Shown here piece by piece: positions 1-7,809 of a DNA stretch of 54,592 nt (the stretch's first letter is position 1; the number at the start of each line of letters is the position of its first letter). Source of the stretch: Candidatus Omnitrophota bacterium (lineage in GTDB: Bacteria; Omnitrophota; Gorgyraeia; Zapsychrales; JANLHA01). The notes beneath the pieces were generated by a model. That model made no database searches. It had not been told where the DNA came from and was given only the letters and a program-made list of their open reading frames with translations. The stretch is from contig JAHFFT010000014.1 in the NCBI GenBank assembly GCA_023247795.1, forward strand, positions 1 through 54,592, written 5' to 3'. The translations under genes and the position numbers were made by a program.

Positions 1-105
1 TAGTAGGAACGTCAAAATAACACGCAATTGAATTCAAATCGATTAAACGGTTTTTTGTTGGTAACATATGAAAATCAAACATTTACAAAAAATGATTTAA
101 AAACG

Positions 106-133
106 TTGGGACAGCCCTGGGATAGTATATAAT
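106..133 (+). promoter_or_regulatory. Predicted sigma70-type promoter
   Basis: A TTGGGA -35 box at 106-111 and a perfect TATAAT -10 box at 128-133 are separated by 16 bp. The start codon of the TIGR04255 pseudogene lies 27 nt downstream of the -10 box. The -35 region overlaps a GGGACAGCCC sequence resembling the dispersed palindromes of this window. Bases 1-105 show no supportable gene. Confidence 0.5.
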
Positions 134-160
134 TAATAAAAGTTTTACGGAAGAAGACCA

Positions 161-893
161 ATGAGAAAAAAATATAAAAATCCGCCTGTCGTTGAAGCAC
201 TTTGTGAATTTTTTTTTAGCGGTTCTAAATGGGACAGCACTATTCCAGGAATGTTTTTTGATAAAATCAAACAAGATTACCCTATTAAGAAAGAGCTCGA
301 TCAAATCGGAGTTGAGGTAAGTATTTCCTCTGAAGTACAAAAATCTCATGTAATGCGAGGAAAAAGGATTCAATTTTTGAAGCCAGACGGTTCTCAGCTT
401 CTGTAGATTGAAAAAGATTTGGTTGTCGTTAATCAATTGCGGCCTTATCCGAGATTTGAAGACTGGAAACCTGTTATCTCCAAGATGCTCAAATTGTACT
501 ACGAATTAGCTCAGCCATCTGGGATAAAACAAATTGGAATAAGGTAATCATGTCGTCATCCCACAACATTCTTTTAATTTAGAAGATTATTTTAATTTAT
601 ATCCTGAAGTACCGAAAAGTTTAGGAGCGACACTTGGAAAATTCATGATGCGAGTAGAAATACCGCCGAAACGTAAAGGACATCAGTTAATTATTACTTT
701 CGGTACAGCCCCGGCAGAATCTCCAGAGGTATCCGCTGAAATGCTTGATTTATATGACATATTTTCTGCACCACAAGCATTATCTTTCGATAATATTGAT
801 AAATACATTGTTGAGGCTCACGAGAACATCGAATCAGCGTTTGAAAATAGCATAACGCAAAAATCCAGAGATTTATTTGAGGAGGAAAAATAA
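161..893 (+). pseudogene. TIGR04255-family protein, broken by a stop and a frameshift
   Basis: The reading begins MRKKYKNPPVVEALCEF, the typical N-terminus of the sporadically distributed TIGR04255 family (function unknown, about 250 residues). An in-frame TAG at 404-406 interrupts it where a CAG would restore it. The same frame then continues with conserved-looking sequence (DLVVVNQLRPYPRFEDW) to a TAA at 545-547. From 546 the next frame continues with NHVVIPQHSFNLEDYFN and runs to 893, ending FEEEK. The three pieces together give the expected full length, so this is one gene with a nonsense mutation and a single-base-type frameshift near 545. The antitoxin gene starts at the next base after the stop. 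The region is AT-rich compared with the core genes downstream. Confidence 0.8.
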
Positions 894-1139
894 ATGAATA
901 CACTCACTCTTTTAAGGGCGCCGTACGAATATATTCAGATGGAAGATGTGGTATCTGATGTAAATCATCTGCTTAAGATTGATGTTTCTCCTACTGGGAC
1001 TGGGTCGACATCTGTGATTATTGCTCGTGGAGAAAATGGCCGCGACAGTTTGCTTAAACTTAGAGGCTTGGGTAAAAGCCTGTGGCAGGGAGTGGACGGC
1101 CAGGACTACATTAATAAACTTCGTGAGGGGTGGGAATAA
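894..1139 (+). CDS. Putative antitoxin of a VapBC-type pair
   Basis: The product is 81 residues. Its C-terminal half (LLKLRGLGKSLWQGVDGQ, then DYINKLREGWE) resembles the toxin-binding tail of VapB/PHD-like antitoxins that precede PIN toxins. The N-terminal part should be the DNA-binding or regulatory portion, but I see no diagnostic motif in it. A strong GAGGAGGAAA ribosome binding site lies just upstream, and the ATG directly abuts the stop of the TIGR04255 pseudogene. The PIN gene begins 2 nt after its stop, so the two are probably co-transcribed. This gene is intact although both neighbours are broken, which fits retention of an antitoxin after toxin loss. The family assignment is inferred from context and the tail motif. 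Confidence 0.55.
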   Translation: MNTLTLLRAPYEYIQMEDVVSDVNHLLKIDVSPTGTGSTSVIIARGENGRDSLLKLRGLGKSLWQGVDGQDYINKLREGWE

Positions 1140-1141
1140 GA

Positions 1142-1595
1142 ATGGTCGATTTTAGAAAATATCGCTGTGTTTGTCTAGATTCCTCACCTTTCATATATTT
1201 TATTGATGAAGACCCAAAATATATATCAAAGGTCGAAAAGCTTTTTTTCTGCGATATCCGGTGGGAATATCTTTGATGTTTCATCCTATCTGTCGCTTTT
1301 GGAAGTTTTAGTAAAGCCGATTAAGGAAAGTGCCAGAGACATTGCTTTGAAATATAAGGATTTTATGCTAAGCAGTTCATCTTTACGGTTATATCCTCTT
1401 GATGATCTGGTGGCAGAGAAAGCAGCTGAATTACGGGCAAAGTATTATGGAAATGGTTTTAAGATAAAAACACCTGATGCTATACAGATAGCTACGGGGA
1501 TATTGAATGGCGCAGAGGTTTTTATTACCAATGACAGAAATTTAAAAAATGTTACAGAAATTGAAATTGCTGTCTTAGATGAAATAGCGAGTTAA
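1142..1595 (+). pseudogene. PIN-domain (VapC-like) ribonuclease, frameshifted
   Basis: PIN toxins are Mg-dependent RNases held inactive by a cognate antitoxin. From the ATG at 1142 the frame reads MVDFRKYRCVCLDSSPFIYF, the first PIN strand with its catalytic Asp (normally LDTN; here LDSS). That frame ends at a TGA shortly after 1260. The next frame carries the rest of the domain: YLSLLEVLVKPI with the conserved Glu, KTPDAIQIATGI with the Asp of the third acidic site, and VFITNDRNL with the fourth. The switch falls in a run of seven T at 1242-1248, so one base gained or lost explains it. Joined, the protein would be about 150 residues, normal for VapC. Slippage in the T run could restore some product. 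Confidence 0.75.
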
Positions 1596-1702
1596 CCGCA
1601 ATTGGTTAGTTTAAAATAATCCGCTGATGTTTAGATTTAGAATTCGTCACCCCAAGAGCACCCCATAACAAAAGTTCGGTTTTAGGGTTTTTGGGGAGGA
1701 TT

Positions 1703-1786
1703 ATGGGATCACAAAAAATTTTGCGCATTTTAAAATTTACAGAAAAGGATTTTAGTGGCATGATAAAGCAGATCGAACAGGGTTGA
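1703..1786 (+). CDS. Possible 27-residue peptide, unrecognised
   Basis: A short open frame starting MGSQKILRILKFTEKDF follows a good GGGGAGGA ribosome binding site 4 nt before its ATG. I do not recognise the peptide. It is lysine-rich and could be a remnant of a longer gene. It sits between the PIN pseudogene and the DUF2934 gene. Apart from this frame I see nothing supportable in 1596-1821. Support is the ribosome binding site only. Confidence 0.25.
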   Translation: MGSQKILRILKFTEKDFSGMIKQIEQG

Positions 1787-1821
1787 GAAAAAGCCAAACC
1801 TTTTAGAAAGGAAGGACAACA

Positions 1822-2043
1822 ATGATTCAGGAAAAATTAAGAAGTTTAAGGAATCGTGTTTCTGGGCGAACAGCCATTCCAACCGATGCCGCTCCCCAGA
1901 ATCCACTTGAACTGCAAAAAGCCATTGAAAAAAAAGCATACGAGATTTTTCAACAGCGAGGGCAAAAGAACGGCAGCGCTTTGGAAGATTGGCTGCAGGC
2001 GGAGAAGGCTATTCTGGGCAAGGCCCGCAAGACGAGCAAGTAA
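1822..2043 (+). CDS. DUF2934-family small protein
   Basis: The protein has 73 residues. The central segment IEKKAYEIFQQRG followed by ALEDWLQAEKAIL matches the DUF2934 pattern (a helix ending in Y-x-x-x-x-x-RG, then DW-x-x-AE). The molecular function of that family is unknown. The N-terminal 30 residues are basic and Pro/Ala-containing and probably unstructured. An AAAGGAAGG ribosome binding site precedes the ATG. A strong intrinsic terminator follows, so it is probably a single-gene transcript. Confidence 0.7.
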   Translation: MIQEKLRSLRNRVSGRTAIPTDAAPQNPLELQKAIEKKAYEIFQQRGQKNGSALEDWLQAEKAILGKARKTSK

Positions 2044-2079
2044 TCAATTTAAGTTTGCCTCCAAATTTTTTTATAACAG

Positions 2080-2108
2080 CAGGCACTTTGTTGAAGTGCC
2101 TGTTTTTT
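2080..2108 (+). terminator. Intrinsic terminator after the DUF2934 gene
   Basis: A perfect 9-bp stem (CAGGCACTT / AAGTGCCTG) with a 5-nt loop is followed directly by six T. This is a textbook rho-independent terminator and separates the accessory left end from the helicase gene. Confidence 0.85.
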
Positions 2109-2151
2109 GTCCTGCCAATCCACACGAAATACGAAGCAATGAGGTTCACTA

Positions 2152-4077
2152 ATGATTTATGATCCTTTTCAAATTCAAGCGATCGACGCGATCAATCAGG
2201 GGCATTCGGTTATTGTCTCGGCACCGACGGGCGCCGGTAAGACGGTCATCGCTGAGCATGTGATCCAAGAGTGCATGCGAAAAGGAGAGAAGGTGATTTA
2301 CACCGCACCGATCAAGGCCCTGTCTAATCAAAAATTTCGGGATTTTCACGAGCAGTTTCCTGATCAGGTCGGGATCCTGACCGGGGACATCAGCTTAAAC
2401 GCGCAGGCCCCTACACTCATCATGACGACGGAGATCTTTCGAAATAAGATCCTTGAAGAGCCGCGTTCTTTGGAAGGGTATTCCTGGATCATTTTTGATG
2501 AGATCCATTATTTGGATGACTGGGAACGGGGAACGGTGTGGGAGGAGTCGCTCATTTTTCTTCCGAGCCACATGAATCTTTTAGGTCTCTCGGCGACCAT
2601 CCCCAACATCAACGAGCTGGCCGGATGGCTGAGCATTATTCATCACAAAGAAATCAAAGTCATCGTCGAGAATAACCGGCCGGTGCCGCTGCATTTTTAT
2701 TATCAATGCCAAGGACAGATTTTTGACAGTTATGAAAAACTTCGTAAGACCGGTTTTCAACATTCGGAGACGCGTCGCTATTATGACGGCCGTTTTCCTC
2801 AGTCGGTGCGGGCTAAGGCAAGCCCGCCTTTGGGGATCATTGAACATCTCGATGAAGAGGACCTCTTGCCCTGCATTTATTTTGTTTTCAGCCGTCGGCG
2901 GACGGAACAGTTGGCACAAGAGGCCATCAAATTCGATTTTTTTAATGAAGACGAGCGCAAGAAAGTTTGTGATTTGTATGACCACTTTCTGGAACGTTTT
3001 GATTTGCAGGATGAACCCAGTGCTTATCGTTTACGTCCTTTCATTGAGCGCGGCATTGCTTATCATCACGCGGGGATGCTCCCGACGCTAAAGGAAGTTG
3101 TGGAGCGGCTCTTTACCAGCCGTTTGATCAAGGTGATTTTCACGACCGAGACCTTTGCCTTAGGGATCAATATGCCGGCGAGGAGTGTCATTTTTGATGA
3201 ACTGCGTAAATTTTACGGGATCTCTTTTGGCATCTTGAAGACCCGCGATTTTTATCAGATGGCCGGCCGCGCCGGCCGTCGGTCCATTGACACCGAAGGG
3301 TTTGTTTTTTGCCGGATCAATCCACATTACATGACAGCACCCGAAGTCCACAAAATCATTTACAGCCAGCCGGAAAAAGTCCTTTCGCATTTCAACGCGT
3401 CTTACGCGACACTTTTGAATTTGTATTTGCAGTACGGCGAAGAGCTTTATGAAATCTATCCGCGGTCTTTTCATCATTATCAGCGACGGAAAGAAGACCG
3501 TGTCCGGGCGGTGGATCAATTGAAGACCAAGGTGCGGTTCCTCAAAGATCAGGGGTATATCCGCAAAAATAAATTGACGGAAAAGGGGCATTTCGCGACC
3601 AAGGTTTATGGGTATGAGTTGATCCTCTCGGAGCTTTATCTGCAAGGGGTGCTCGAAAAACTCAGTCTGATCGAGCTCGGGGTATTGAGTCTCGCCGTCG
3701 TGTTTGAACCGCGCAAGGGCGCTATTAAGCCACCGTTGACCGGATCGACCCGGAATCTTGAGGCGACGACCAAAAATATCTTTCGTCCGGTTTTAAGAAA
3801 CGAAAAGCGTTTTGGAATAACGCCCGAGAGTAAGCGATGCTATTTTCATCTGGCGCCGGCCATGGAGGGTTGGCTCAAGAATGAGAGTTTCGACCGGATT
3901 TTGCAGTACAGCGACGCGGATGAAGGGGAGATGGTCCGTTATTTTCGTATGAGTATTCAAATCTTGCGGGAAGTCATGGAGGCTCCGGTTTCGGATGAGA
4001 TGAAAGACAAGATCCTTCAATTGATCAGGACCATCAACCGCGACGTGATTGATTCGGAAAAGCAGTTGCGAAGTTGA
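2152..4077 (+). CDS. Ski2/Mtr4-like DEAD/H-box RNA helicase
   Basis: This 641-residue superfamily 2 helicase uses ATP to unwind nucleic acid, most likely RNA. Visible motifs: Walker A APTGAGKT with Lys30, motif Ia APIKALSNQK, DEIH at 116-119, SAT (motif III), and QMAGRAGRR (motif VI) starting at Gln369. The segment before motif VI (FALGINMPARSVIFDEL) is typical of Ski2/Mtr4-like helicases, and the GISFGILKTRDFYQMAGR context also fits. A winged-helix and helical-bundle C-terminus probably fills residues 430-641. It is shorter than eukaryotic Mtr4/Ski2 and lacks their N-terminal and arch extensions. It starts 44 nt after a terminator and is followed closely by a secreted protein gene. The substrate cannot be read from the sequence. 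Confidence 0.85.
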   Translation: MIYDPFQIQAIDAINQGHSVIVSAPTGAGKTVIAEHVIQECMRKGEKVIYTAPIKALSNQKFRDFHEQFPDQVGILTGDISLNAQAPTLIMTTEIFRNKILEEPRSLEGYSWIIFDEIHYLDDWERGTVWEESLIFLPSHMNLLGLSATIPNINELAGWLSIIHHKEIKVIVENNRPVPLHFYYQCQGQIFDSYEKLRKTGFQHSETRRYYDGRFPQSVRAKASPPLGIIEHLDEEDLLPCIYFVFSRRRTEQLAQEAIKFDFFNEDERKKVCDLYDHFLERFDLQDEPSAYRLRPFIERGIAYHHAGMLPTLKEVVERLFTSRLIKVIFTTETFALGINMPARSVIFDELRKFYGISFGILKTRDFYQMAGRAGRRSIDTEGFVFCRINPHYMTAPEVHKIIYSQPEKVLSHFNASYATLLNLYLQYGEELYEIYPRSFHHYQRRKEDRVRAVDQLKTKVRFLKDQGYIRKNKLTEKGHFATKVYGYELILSELYLQGVLEKLSLIELGVLSLAVVFEPRKGAIKPPLTGSTRNLEATTKNIFRPVLRNEKRFGITPESKRCYFHLAPAMEGWLKNESFDRILQYSDADEGEMVRYFRMSIQILREVMEAPVSDEMKDKILQLIRTINRDVIDSEKQLRS

Positions 4078-4096
4078 TAAAGGAAAGGAGAGTTGC

Positions 4097-4528
4097 ATGA
4101 AAAAATCATTGGCTTTAAAATTAGGATTGTTGTTTGCGTTTTTCGTGGCTTTATTTGTCGTCGGGGTCCAAGCCGCCGAAGATCAGTGGGTCGCGTGCGG
4201 GGACCAGAAGGTAAACGTCAAACTAACACGGTTTGCCGGATACGGGGTTAAAGTCTTACGAGGAGACCTTGGCGAGCTCGCGTTAGAAGATGAGAATACC
4301 GGCAATATACGTTTTTGTTATCAGATAGGGAATTGGTGGATTGTTGATGGATTTGCAACGGTATTGAAAAAAGCGGATTCGGATGAAAAATTGGCGGTCT
4401 TGACATTGCGCAGTCAGGAGACAATCAGATACCTGAATATCGAGAGTGGGCAGGAAGTTTTGTTGGAGACCAATGAAGAGGGGAAGCGAATTGTCAGTTC
4501 GCAAATCCCCGCGAATTTTTCCGATTAG
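4097..4528 (+). CDS. Secreted hypothetical protein
   Basis: The chosen ATG follows an AAAGGAGAG ribosome binding site, and the protein begins with a Sec signal peptide: basic MKKSLALKLG, a hydrophobic stretch, and a probable cleavage after VQA (before AEDQW). A frame extending upstream overlaps the helicase gene and lacks that site. The mature part is about 118 residues with two cysteines (ACGDQ and RFCYQ) that could form a disulfide. It looks beta-rich. I recognise no family. It lies 19 nt after the helicase stop and is followed by a long palindrome. Confidence 0.65.
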   Translation: MKKSLALKLGLLFAFFVALFVVGVQAAEDQWVACGDQKVNVKLTRFAGYGVKVLRGDLGELALEDENTGNIRFCYQIGNWWIVDGFATVLKKADSDEKLAVLTLRSQETIRYLNIESGQEVLLETNEEGKRIVSSQIPANFSD

Positions 4529-4534
4529 ACCGTA

Positions 4535-4564
4535 CTCACCTCGCAGGTGCACCTGCGAGGTGAG
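4535..4564 (+). terminator. 30-bp perfect palindrome, probable terminator
   Basis: The inverted repeat is perfect over 30 bp with no spacer and lies 6 nt after the stop of the secreted protein gene. Only a weak T-rich stretch (GTCTTGGTTG) follows, so termination may be partial or bidirectional. It could equally be an extragenic palindrome. Confidence 0.5.
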
Positions 4565-4587
4565 GTCTTGGTTGTTGAGAGGATGAT

Positions 4588-4953
4588 ATGTTTGCTAAAT
4601 ATTTTACACCCCAGGAAGCCAATCAACGACTGCCTCTTGTTAAGCGGATTGTTGGAGATATTTTGATCAAGGGCAAAAAGTTAAAATTTTTGCTCAAAGA
4701 AGAAGATGCTCAGGATGTGGAACGACGGGCCGGGGCCCTGGAAGAGGAGATCGGCGTCTTGATGGCTGAACTGGAGGCACTGGGTTGTTTTTTCAAAGAC
4801 TGGAATTTTGAGATTGGTTTGGTGGATTTTCCCGCGCTCATTGAGGGCCGGGAAGTCTTTTTGTGCTGGCGCAGCGACGAAGAAAATATTTCTTGGTATC
4901 ATCCGGTCGAGGAAGGTTACGCCAGCCGCCAACCTATCCCAACGGGGCGCTGA
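4588..4953 (+). CDS. DUF2203 domain-containing protein
   Basis: The protein has 121 residues. It opens with YFTPQEANQRLPLVKRIV, the conserved DUF2203 start, has a long helical middle with heptad-like spacing, and ends with LVDFPALIEGREVFLCWR and WYHPVEEGYASRQPI, the conserved C-terminal signature. The function of DUF2203 is unknown. A GAGAGGATG ribosome binding site precedes the ATG. The next gene, a GST-like protein, starts 46 nt downstream. Confidence 0.85.
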   Translation: MFAKYFTPQEANQRLPLVKRIVGDILIKGKKLKFLLKEEDAQDVERRAGALEEEIGVLMAELEALGCFFKDWNFEIGLVDFPALIEGREVFLCWRSDEENISWYHPVEEGYASRQPIPTGR

Positions 4954-4999
4954 CGCTTTGCATCGTTGGCAGCTCTTCCCTCAGTGAAAGGAAAAAGAG

Positions 5000-5590
5000 A
5001 TGAAACTTTATTACACCAAACGTTCACCCTACGGCCGAAAAGCCAGGATCATGGCTTTAGAAAAGAAGATCGCTTTGGAGTTGGTGGAAGTGGATTTGGC
5101 GAACAAACCAGAAAATCTTTACCAGGCCAATCCGCTTGGAAAGATTCCCGTTCTTGAATTGGCCGATGGCCGCGCGTTGTGCGACAGTCCCCTCATCTGT
5201 GAATATCTGGATGGTCTTAGTCCGGAACCAAAATTTTTATCGCGAGAACCGCGGCAGCGTCTGCTAACTCTTAACCTGGCTGCCATTGCCGATGGGCTTA
5301 TGGACGTGACCATTGCCGCTTATATGGAAAAGCAGCGGCATGCCCAAGATTTTCATCAACGCTTCGTTCAACTTCAGGAAGAAACAGTCCAGCGCTGCTT
5401 GGCTTTTTTCGACCAACAAGTGCAAGAGCTTGAGCCGATGAATTTAGCGTCGGTCGGGGTGATTAGCGCGATCGGTTACATCCAATTTCGTGTGACATCG
5501 CTTTGGAACCCAAAAGCACATTCACGTTTGGCCAGCTGGTACGAAAAGCAGATGCAACGCCCGAGTTTTCAGTCGACGATTCCCGGCTGA
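5000..5590 (+). CDS. Glutathione S-transferase family protein
   Basis: The protein has 196 residues. The N-terminal thioredoxin-fold domain reads MKLYYTKRSPYGRKAR and contains NPLGKIPVLEL (the cis-Pro loop of GSTs) and CDSPLICEYLDG (the Glu/Asp-Ser turn that binds the glutathione gamma-glutamyl group). A helical C-terminal domain fills residues 85-196. The usual catalytic position near residue 9 is Ser-Pro-Tyr, as in beta/zeta-type bacterial GSTs. Whether this organism makes glutathione cannot be judged here. A GAAAGGAAAAAGAG site precedes the ATG. A REP-like repeat follows the stop. Confidence 0.85.
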   Translation: MKLYYTKRSPYGRKARIMALEKKIALELVEVDLANKPENLYQANPLGKIPVLELADGRALCDSPLICEYLDGLSPEPKFLSREPRQRLLTLNLAAIADGLMDVTIAAYMEKQRHAQDFHQRFVQLQEETVQRCLAFFDQQVQELEPMNLASVGVISAIGYIQFRVTSLWNPKAHSRLASWYEKQMQRPSFQSTIPG

Positions 5591-5613
5591 AGATTAGAGC
5601 TGGCGAACCATAA

Positions 5614-5693
5614 GTCATTGCGAGGAGTCATCAAATTTAAATAGCGACGAAGCAATCTTTTATGTGAGATTGCTTCGTTTCGCTCGCAATGAC
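5614..5693. repeat. REP-like intergenic palindrome (GTCATTGCGAG type)
   Basis: The 80-bp element begins with GTCATTGCGAG and ends with its exact reverse complement CTCGCAATGAC. It contains a second inverted pair, GCGACGAAGCAATCT and AGATTGCTTCG. Elements of this type are known as dispersed extragenic repeats in many bacterial genomes. It is the only copy seen in the window. Confidence 0.75.
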
Positions 5694-5720
5694 AGTTGAT
5701 TTAAGAGGCAGGTATTTGTT

Positions 5721-6215
5721 ATGAAAGTCAAAGGAAAGAAATACACGTTTCTTGTACGAGAAGCAAAGCTCCCCGACGGGCGCACAACCCGAGTGGAAAT
5801 GATTGAACATCCTGGGGCGGCCTTGATCATCCCTTTCATCACTTCGCGTAAAATCATTATGTTGCGGCAATACCGGGCCGTCTTGGGCAGCTATCTTTAT
5901 GAACTTCCCGCCGGGACTTTGGAAAAAGGCGAAAAACCGCTGTCTTGCGCCCAACGGGAATTGGCCGAGGAAACCGGATACGGTGCTAAAAAATTAACCC
6001 GGCTGGGAAAAATCATTCCGGTCCCAGGGTATTCGGATGAAGTGATCCATATTTTTAAGGCAGAAGGCCTTACGAGGCAGGACGCTGTCAAAGACGTTGA
6101 TGAAATCATTCAGACGTTTCTGATGTCCCGTCAAGAAGTACTAAATCAGTTTCGTAAAGGTAAGGTTGTCGACGGAAAGACAATCTGCGCCTTGGCCTTT
6201 TGTAGGTGGTTGTAG
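5721..6215 (+). CDS. NUDIX hydrolase, ADP-ribose pyrophosphatase type
   Basis: The protein has 164 residues. The Nudix box is complete: G-x5-E-x7-RELAEETGY, beginning GTLEKGEKPL. The preceding LRQYRAVLGSYLYELPAG, with the conserved ELPAG, is typical of ADP-sugar pyrophosphatases, which hydrolyse ADP-ribose to AMP and ribose 5-phosphate. The segment SDEVIHIFKAEGL after the box matches the usual continuation. The start is an ATG 28 nt after the REP-like element. The gene appears monocistronic, with repeats on both sides. Confidence 0.88.
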   Translation: MKVKGKKYTFLVREAKLPDGRTTRVEMIEHPGAALIIPFITSRKIIMLRQYRAVLGSYLYELPAGTLEKGEKPLSCAQRELAEETGYGAKKLTRLGKIIPVPGYSDEVIHIFKAEGLTRQDAVKDVDEIIQTFLMSRQEVLNQFRKGKVVDGKTICALAFCRWL

Positions 6216-6223
6216 GAGAGGAC

Positions 6224-6338
6224 AAAGGGGGCTGTCCCTGGAAAGTACTGACTTACGCAAAAGTAATAAAACATTGTGGTAGTCAGTATCTCGACCTACG
6301 CTTTCTAAATACGCAATTCTATTATTTATGCGTAGGTC
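6224..6338. repeat. REP-type palindrome and adjoining inverted repeat
   Basis: GGGGGCTGTCCC at 6227-6238 belongs to the GGGGAC-GTCCC family seen elsewhere in the window. Beyond it, GACCTACGC at 6293-6301 and GCGTAGGTC at 6330-6338 form a 9-bp inverted pair, with a related GACTTACGC at about 6250. The stretch holds no gene and looks like the remnant end of a small mobile or structured element. Confidence 0.5.
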
Positions 6339-6340
6339 AA

Positions 6341-6416
6341 TAACAAGCCCCAGGCTACAAGTCTCAAGTTAAACTACTTGAGACTTGCGACAGGAGACTG
6401 GAGACTTAAGTAGGGA
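6341..6416 (+). repeat. Dispersed palindromic repeat, copy A
   Basis: This is the first of four copies of a repeat of about 70-80 bp (others at 13387, 24650 and 25785). Its core is a perfect 12-bp inverted pair, CAAGTCTCAAGT and ACTTGAGACTTG, with a 6-nt loop, followed by CGACAGGAGACTGGAGACTT and AAGTAGGGA. It ends 11 nt before the HtpX start. Confidence 0.8.
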
Positions 6417-6427
6417 GGGCTGTTGTC

Positions 6428-7405
6428 ATGTTTTCTTTACAAGCGCGTATGGGGCTTTTGTTGGCAGCGTTTTTTGCCATCATCTATGCCACGGTGGTCA
6501 TACTGGGGACGGCCATGGGCATTGGGAATTTTTATTTTTATTTGATTTTTTCTCTGGGTCTCATGTGCATCCAATTTATGGTGGGACCAAAGATTGTGGA
6601 ATGGACCATGAGGGTCCGTTACGTGCAGCGTGAGGAATATCCAGAACTTTTCAGCATGATTGAAGATCTGGCCCGTCGGGCCGGGATCCCGATGCCGCGG
6701 ATTTGTATCGCTGCGATGAGTACCCCCAACGCCTTTGCCTTTGGCCGCGGGATCCACGATGGCCGGGTCTGTGTCAGCGAAGGCATTATGCGGTTATTGA
6801 ACAAGGACGAACTGCGGGCGGTCTTAGGACATGAACTGACCCATCTGAAAAATCGGGACGTGGTGACGATCACGTTGTTGTCGGTGGTGCCGATGATTCT
6901 GTATCGTGTTGCTTGGCACTTTTTGTTTTGGGGCGGCGGTGGTCGTCGGGACCGCGACCGCGGCAATACGGCATTGATCGGATTGGCCGCTTTTTTATTT
7001 TACTTCATCACCAATTTGTTGGTTTTGTATGCCTCGCGGATCAGAGAATATTTTGCCGATCAAGGGTCGGTTGAATTGGGCAACCGCCCTGAGGACTTGG
7101 CGAGTGCTTTGTATAAATTGGTTTATGGATCAGCGCGCATGGACAAAGATGACTTGAAAGAGACGGAAGGAATGAAGGCCTTTTTTATCAATGACCCATC
7201 GCTGGCCCGCAGTGAAATCAAGGAATTGAGTCAATTGGATATGGATCGTAGCGGAACAATCGATCCAAAAGAGCTGGCGGTCTTAAGGCAACAAACAATT
7301 TCTTTATCGTTCAGTGATCAATTGATGGAGTTTTTGAGCACGCATCCGAATATGCTTAAGCGCATCAAACATCTTTCGGAATTGAGCGCGCACCCCCGGG
7401 GTTGA
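6428..7405 (+). CDS. htpX: M48 family membrane metalloprotease with EF-hand
   Basis: HtpX is a zinc-dependent endopeptidase of the inner membrane that degrades misfolded membrane proteins. The protein has 325 residues, with two N-terminal membrane segments (about 8-30 and 36-55) and two more around 150-200. The zinc site HELTH is at 135-139, and the third ligand region is EYFADQGSVEL. STPNAFAFG is the conserved strand before it. A canonical EF-hand calcium loop, D-x-D-x-SG-x-I-D-x-x-EL, occupies residues 271-283, between the protease core and the conserved C-terminal THPNMLKRIKHL. Similar calcium-loop insertions occur, as I recall, in some archaeal HtpX proteins. A GGGAGGG site precedes the ATG. 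Dispersed repeats lie immediately upstream. Confidence 0.88.
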   Translation: MFSLQARMGLLLAAFFAIIYATVVILGTAMGIGNFYFYLIFSLGLMCIQFMVGPKIVEWTMRVRYVQREEYPELFSMIEDLARRAGIPMPRICIAAMSTPNAFAFGRGIHDGRVCVSEGIMRLLNKDELRAVLGHELTHLKNRDVVTITLLSVVPMILYRVAWHFLFWGGGGRRDRDRGNTALIGLAAFLFYFITNLLVLYASRIREYFADQGSVELGNRPEDLASALYKLVYGSARMDKDDLKETEGMKAFFINDPSLARSEIKELSQLDMDRSGTIDPKELAVLRQQTISLSFSDQLMEFLSTHPNMLKRIKHLSELSAHPRG

Positions 7406-7524
7406 CAGACCGGGAGTGCGTGGAATGTTCCTTTTTAAATTCCCCTTTACATTCCACACATACGTGTGGTATCCTCCGATTGTCCTAACATTCCCATCAC
7501 AACACAGCATCTTTAGAGGCAGAT

Positions 7525-7809
7525 ATGTTTAACAGCGATTCGCGTTGGGACCGGCAGCTTCCCAGTCAAGGATATGAAGAAGATATGATTGAAGTCGGTG
7601 CTCTTTTCAAGCAGGGCCGCATCATCCCCAAGGCCTTTATCTGGAAAAACCGTAAATATCAAATCAAGGAAATGACCTATCATTGGCAGGAACGGCGTGG
7701 GGCGGAAGTGCTTTATTATTTTACCGTCAGCGATGGGGTCAATCTTTATCAGATCCATTTGAACAACCGTTATATGCATTGGCGATTGGAAAAGGTATGT
7801 CCGCTTTGA
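7525..7809 (+). CDS. Hypothetical protein coupled to DNA polymerase IV
   Basis: The product is 94 residues, starting MFNSDSRWDRQLPSQGYEED, after a TTTAGAGGC site. It is rich in aromatic residues (YYFTVSDGVNLYQIHLNNRY) and predicted to form a small beta sheet. I recognise no family. Its 3' end overlaps the dinB start by 13 bp, which points to translational coupling and a shared role or regulation with the polymerase. Confidence 0.65.
   Translation: MFNSDSRWDRQLPSQGYEEDMIEVGALFKQGRIIPKAFIWKNRKYQIKEMTYHWQERRGAEVLYYFTVSDGVNLYQIHLNNRYMHWRLEKVCPL

Noticed and set aside
1242-1248. Programmed frameshift in the PIN gene
   Set aside because: A run of seven T could slip, but there is no downstream pseudoknot or internal ribosome site visible, and the neighbouring gene has two lesions of its own, so decay is the simpler reading.
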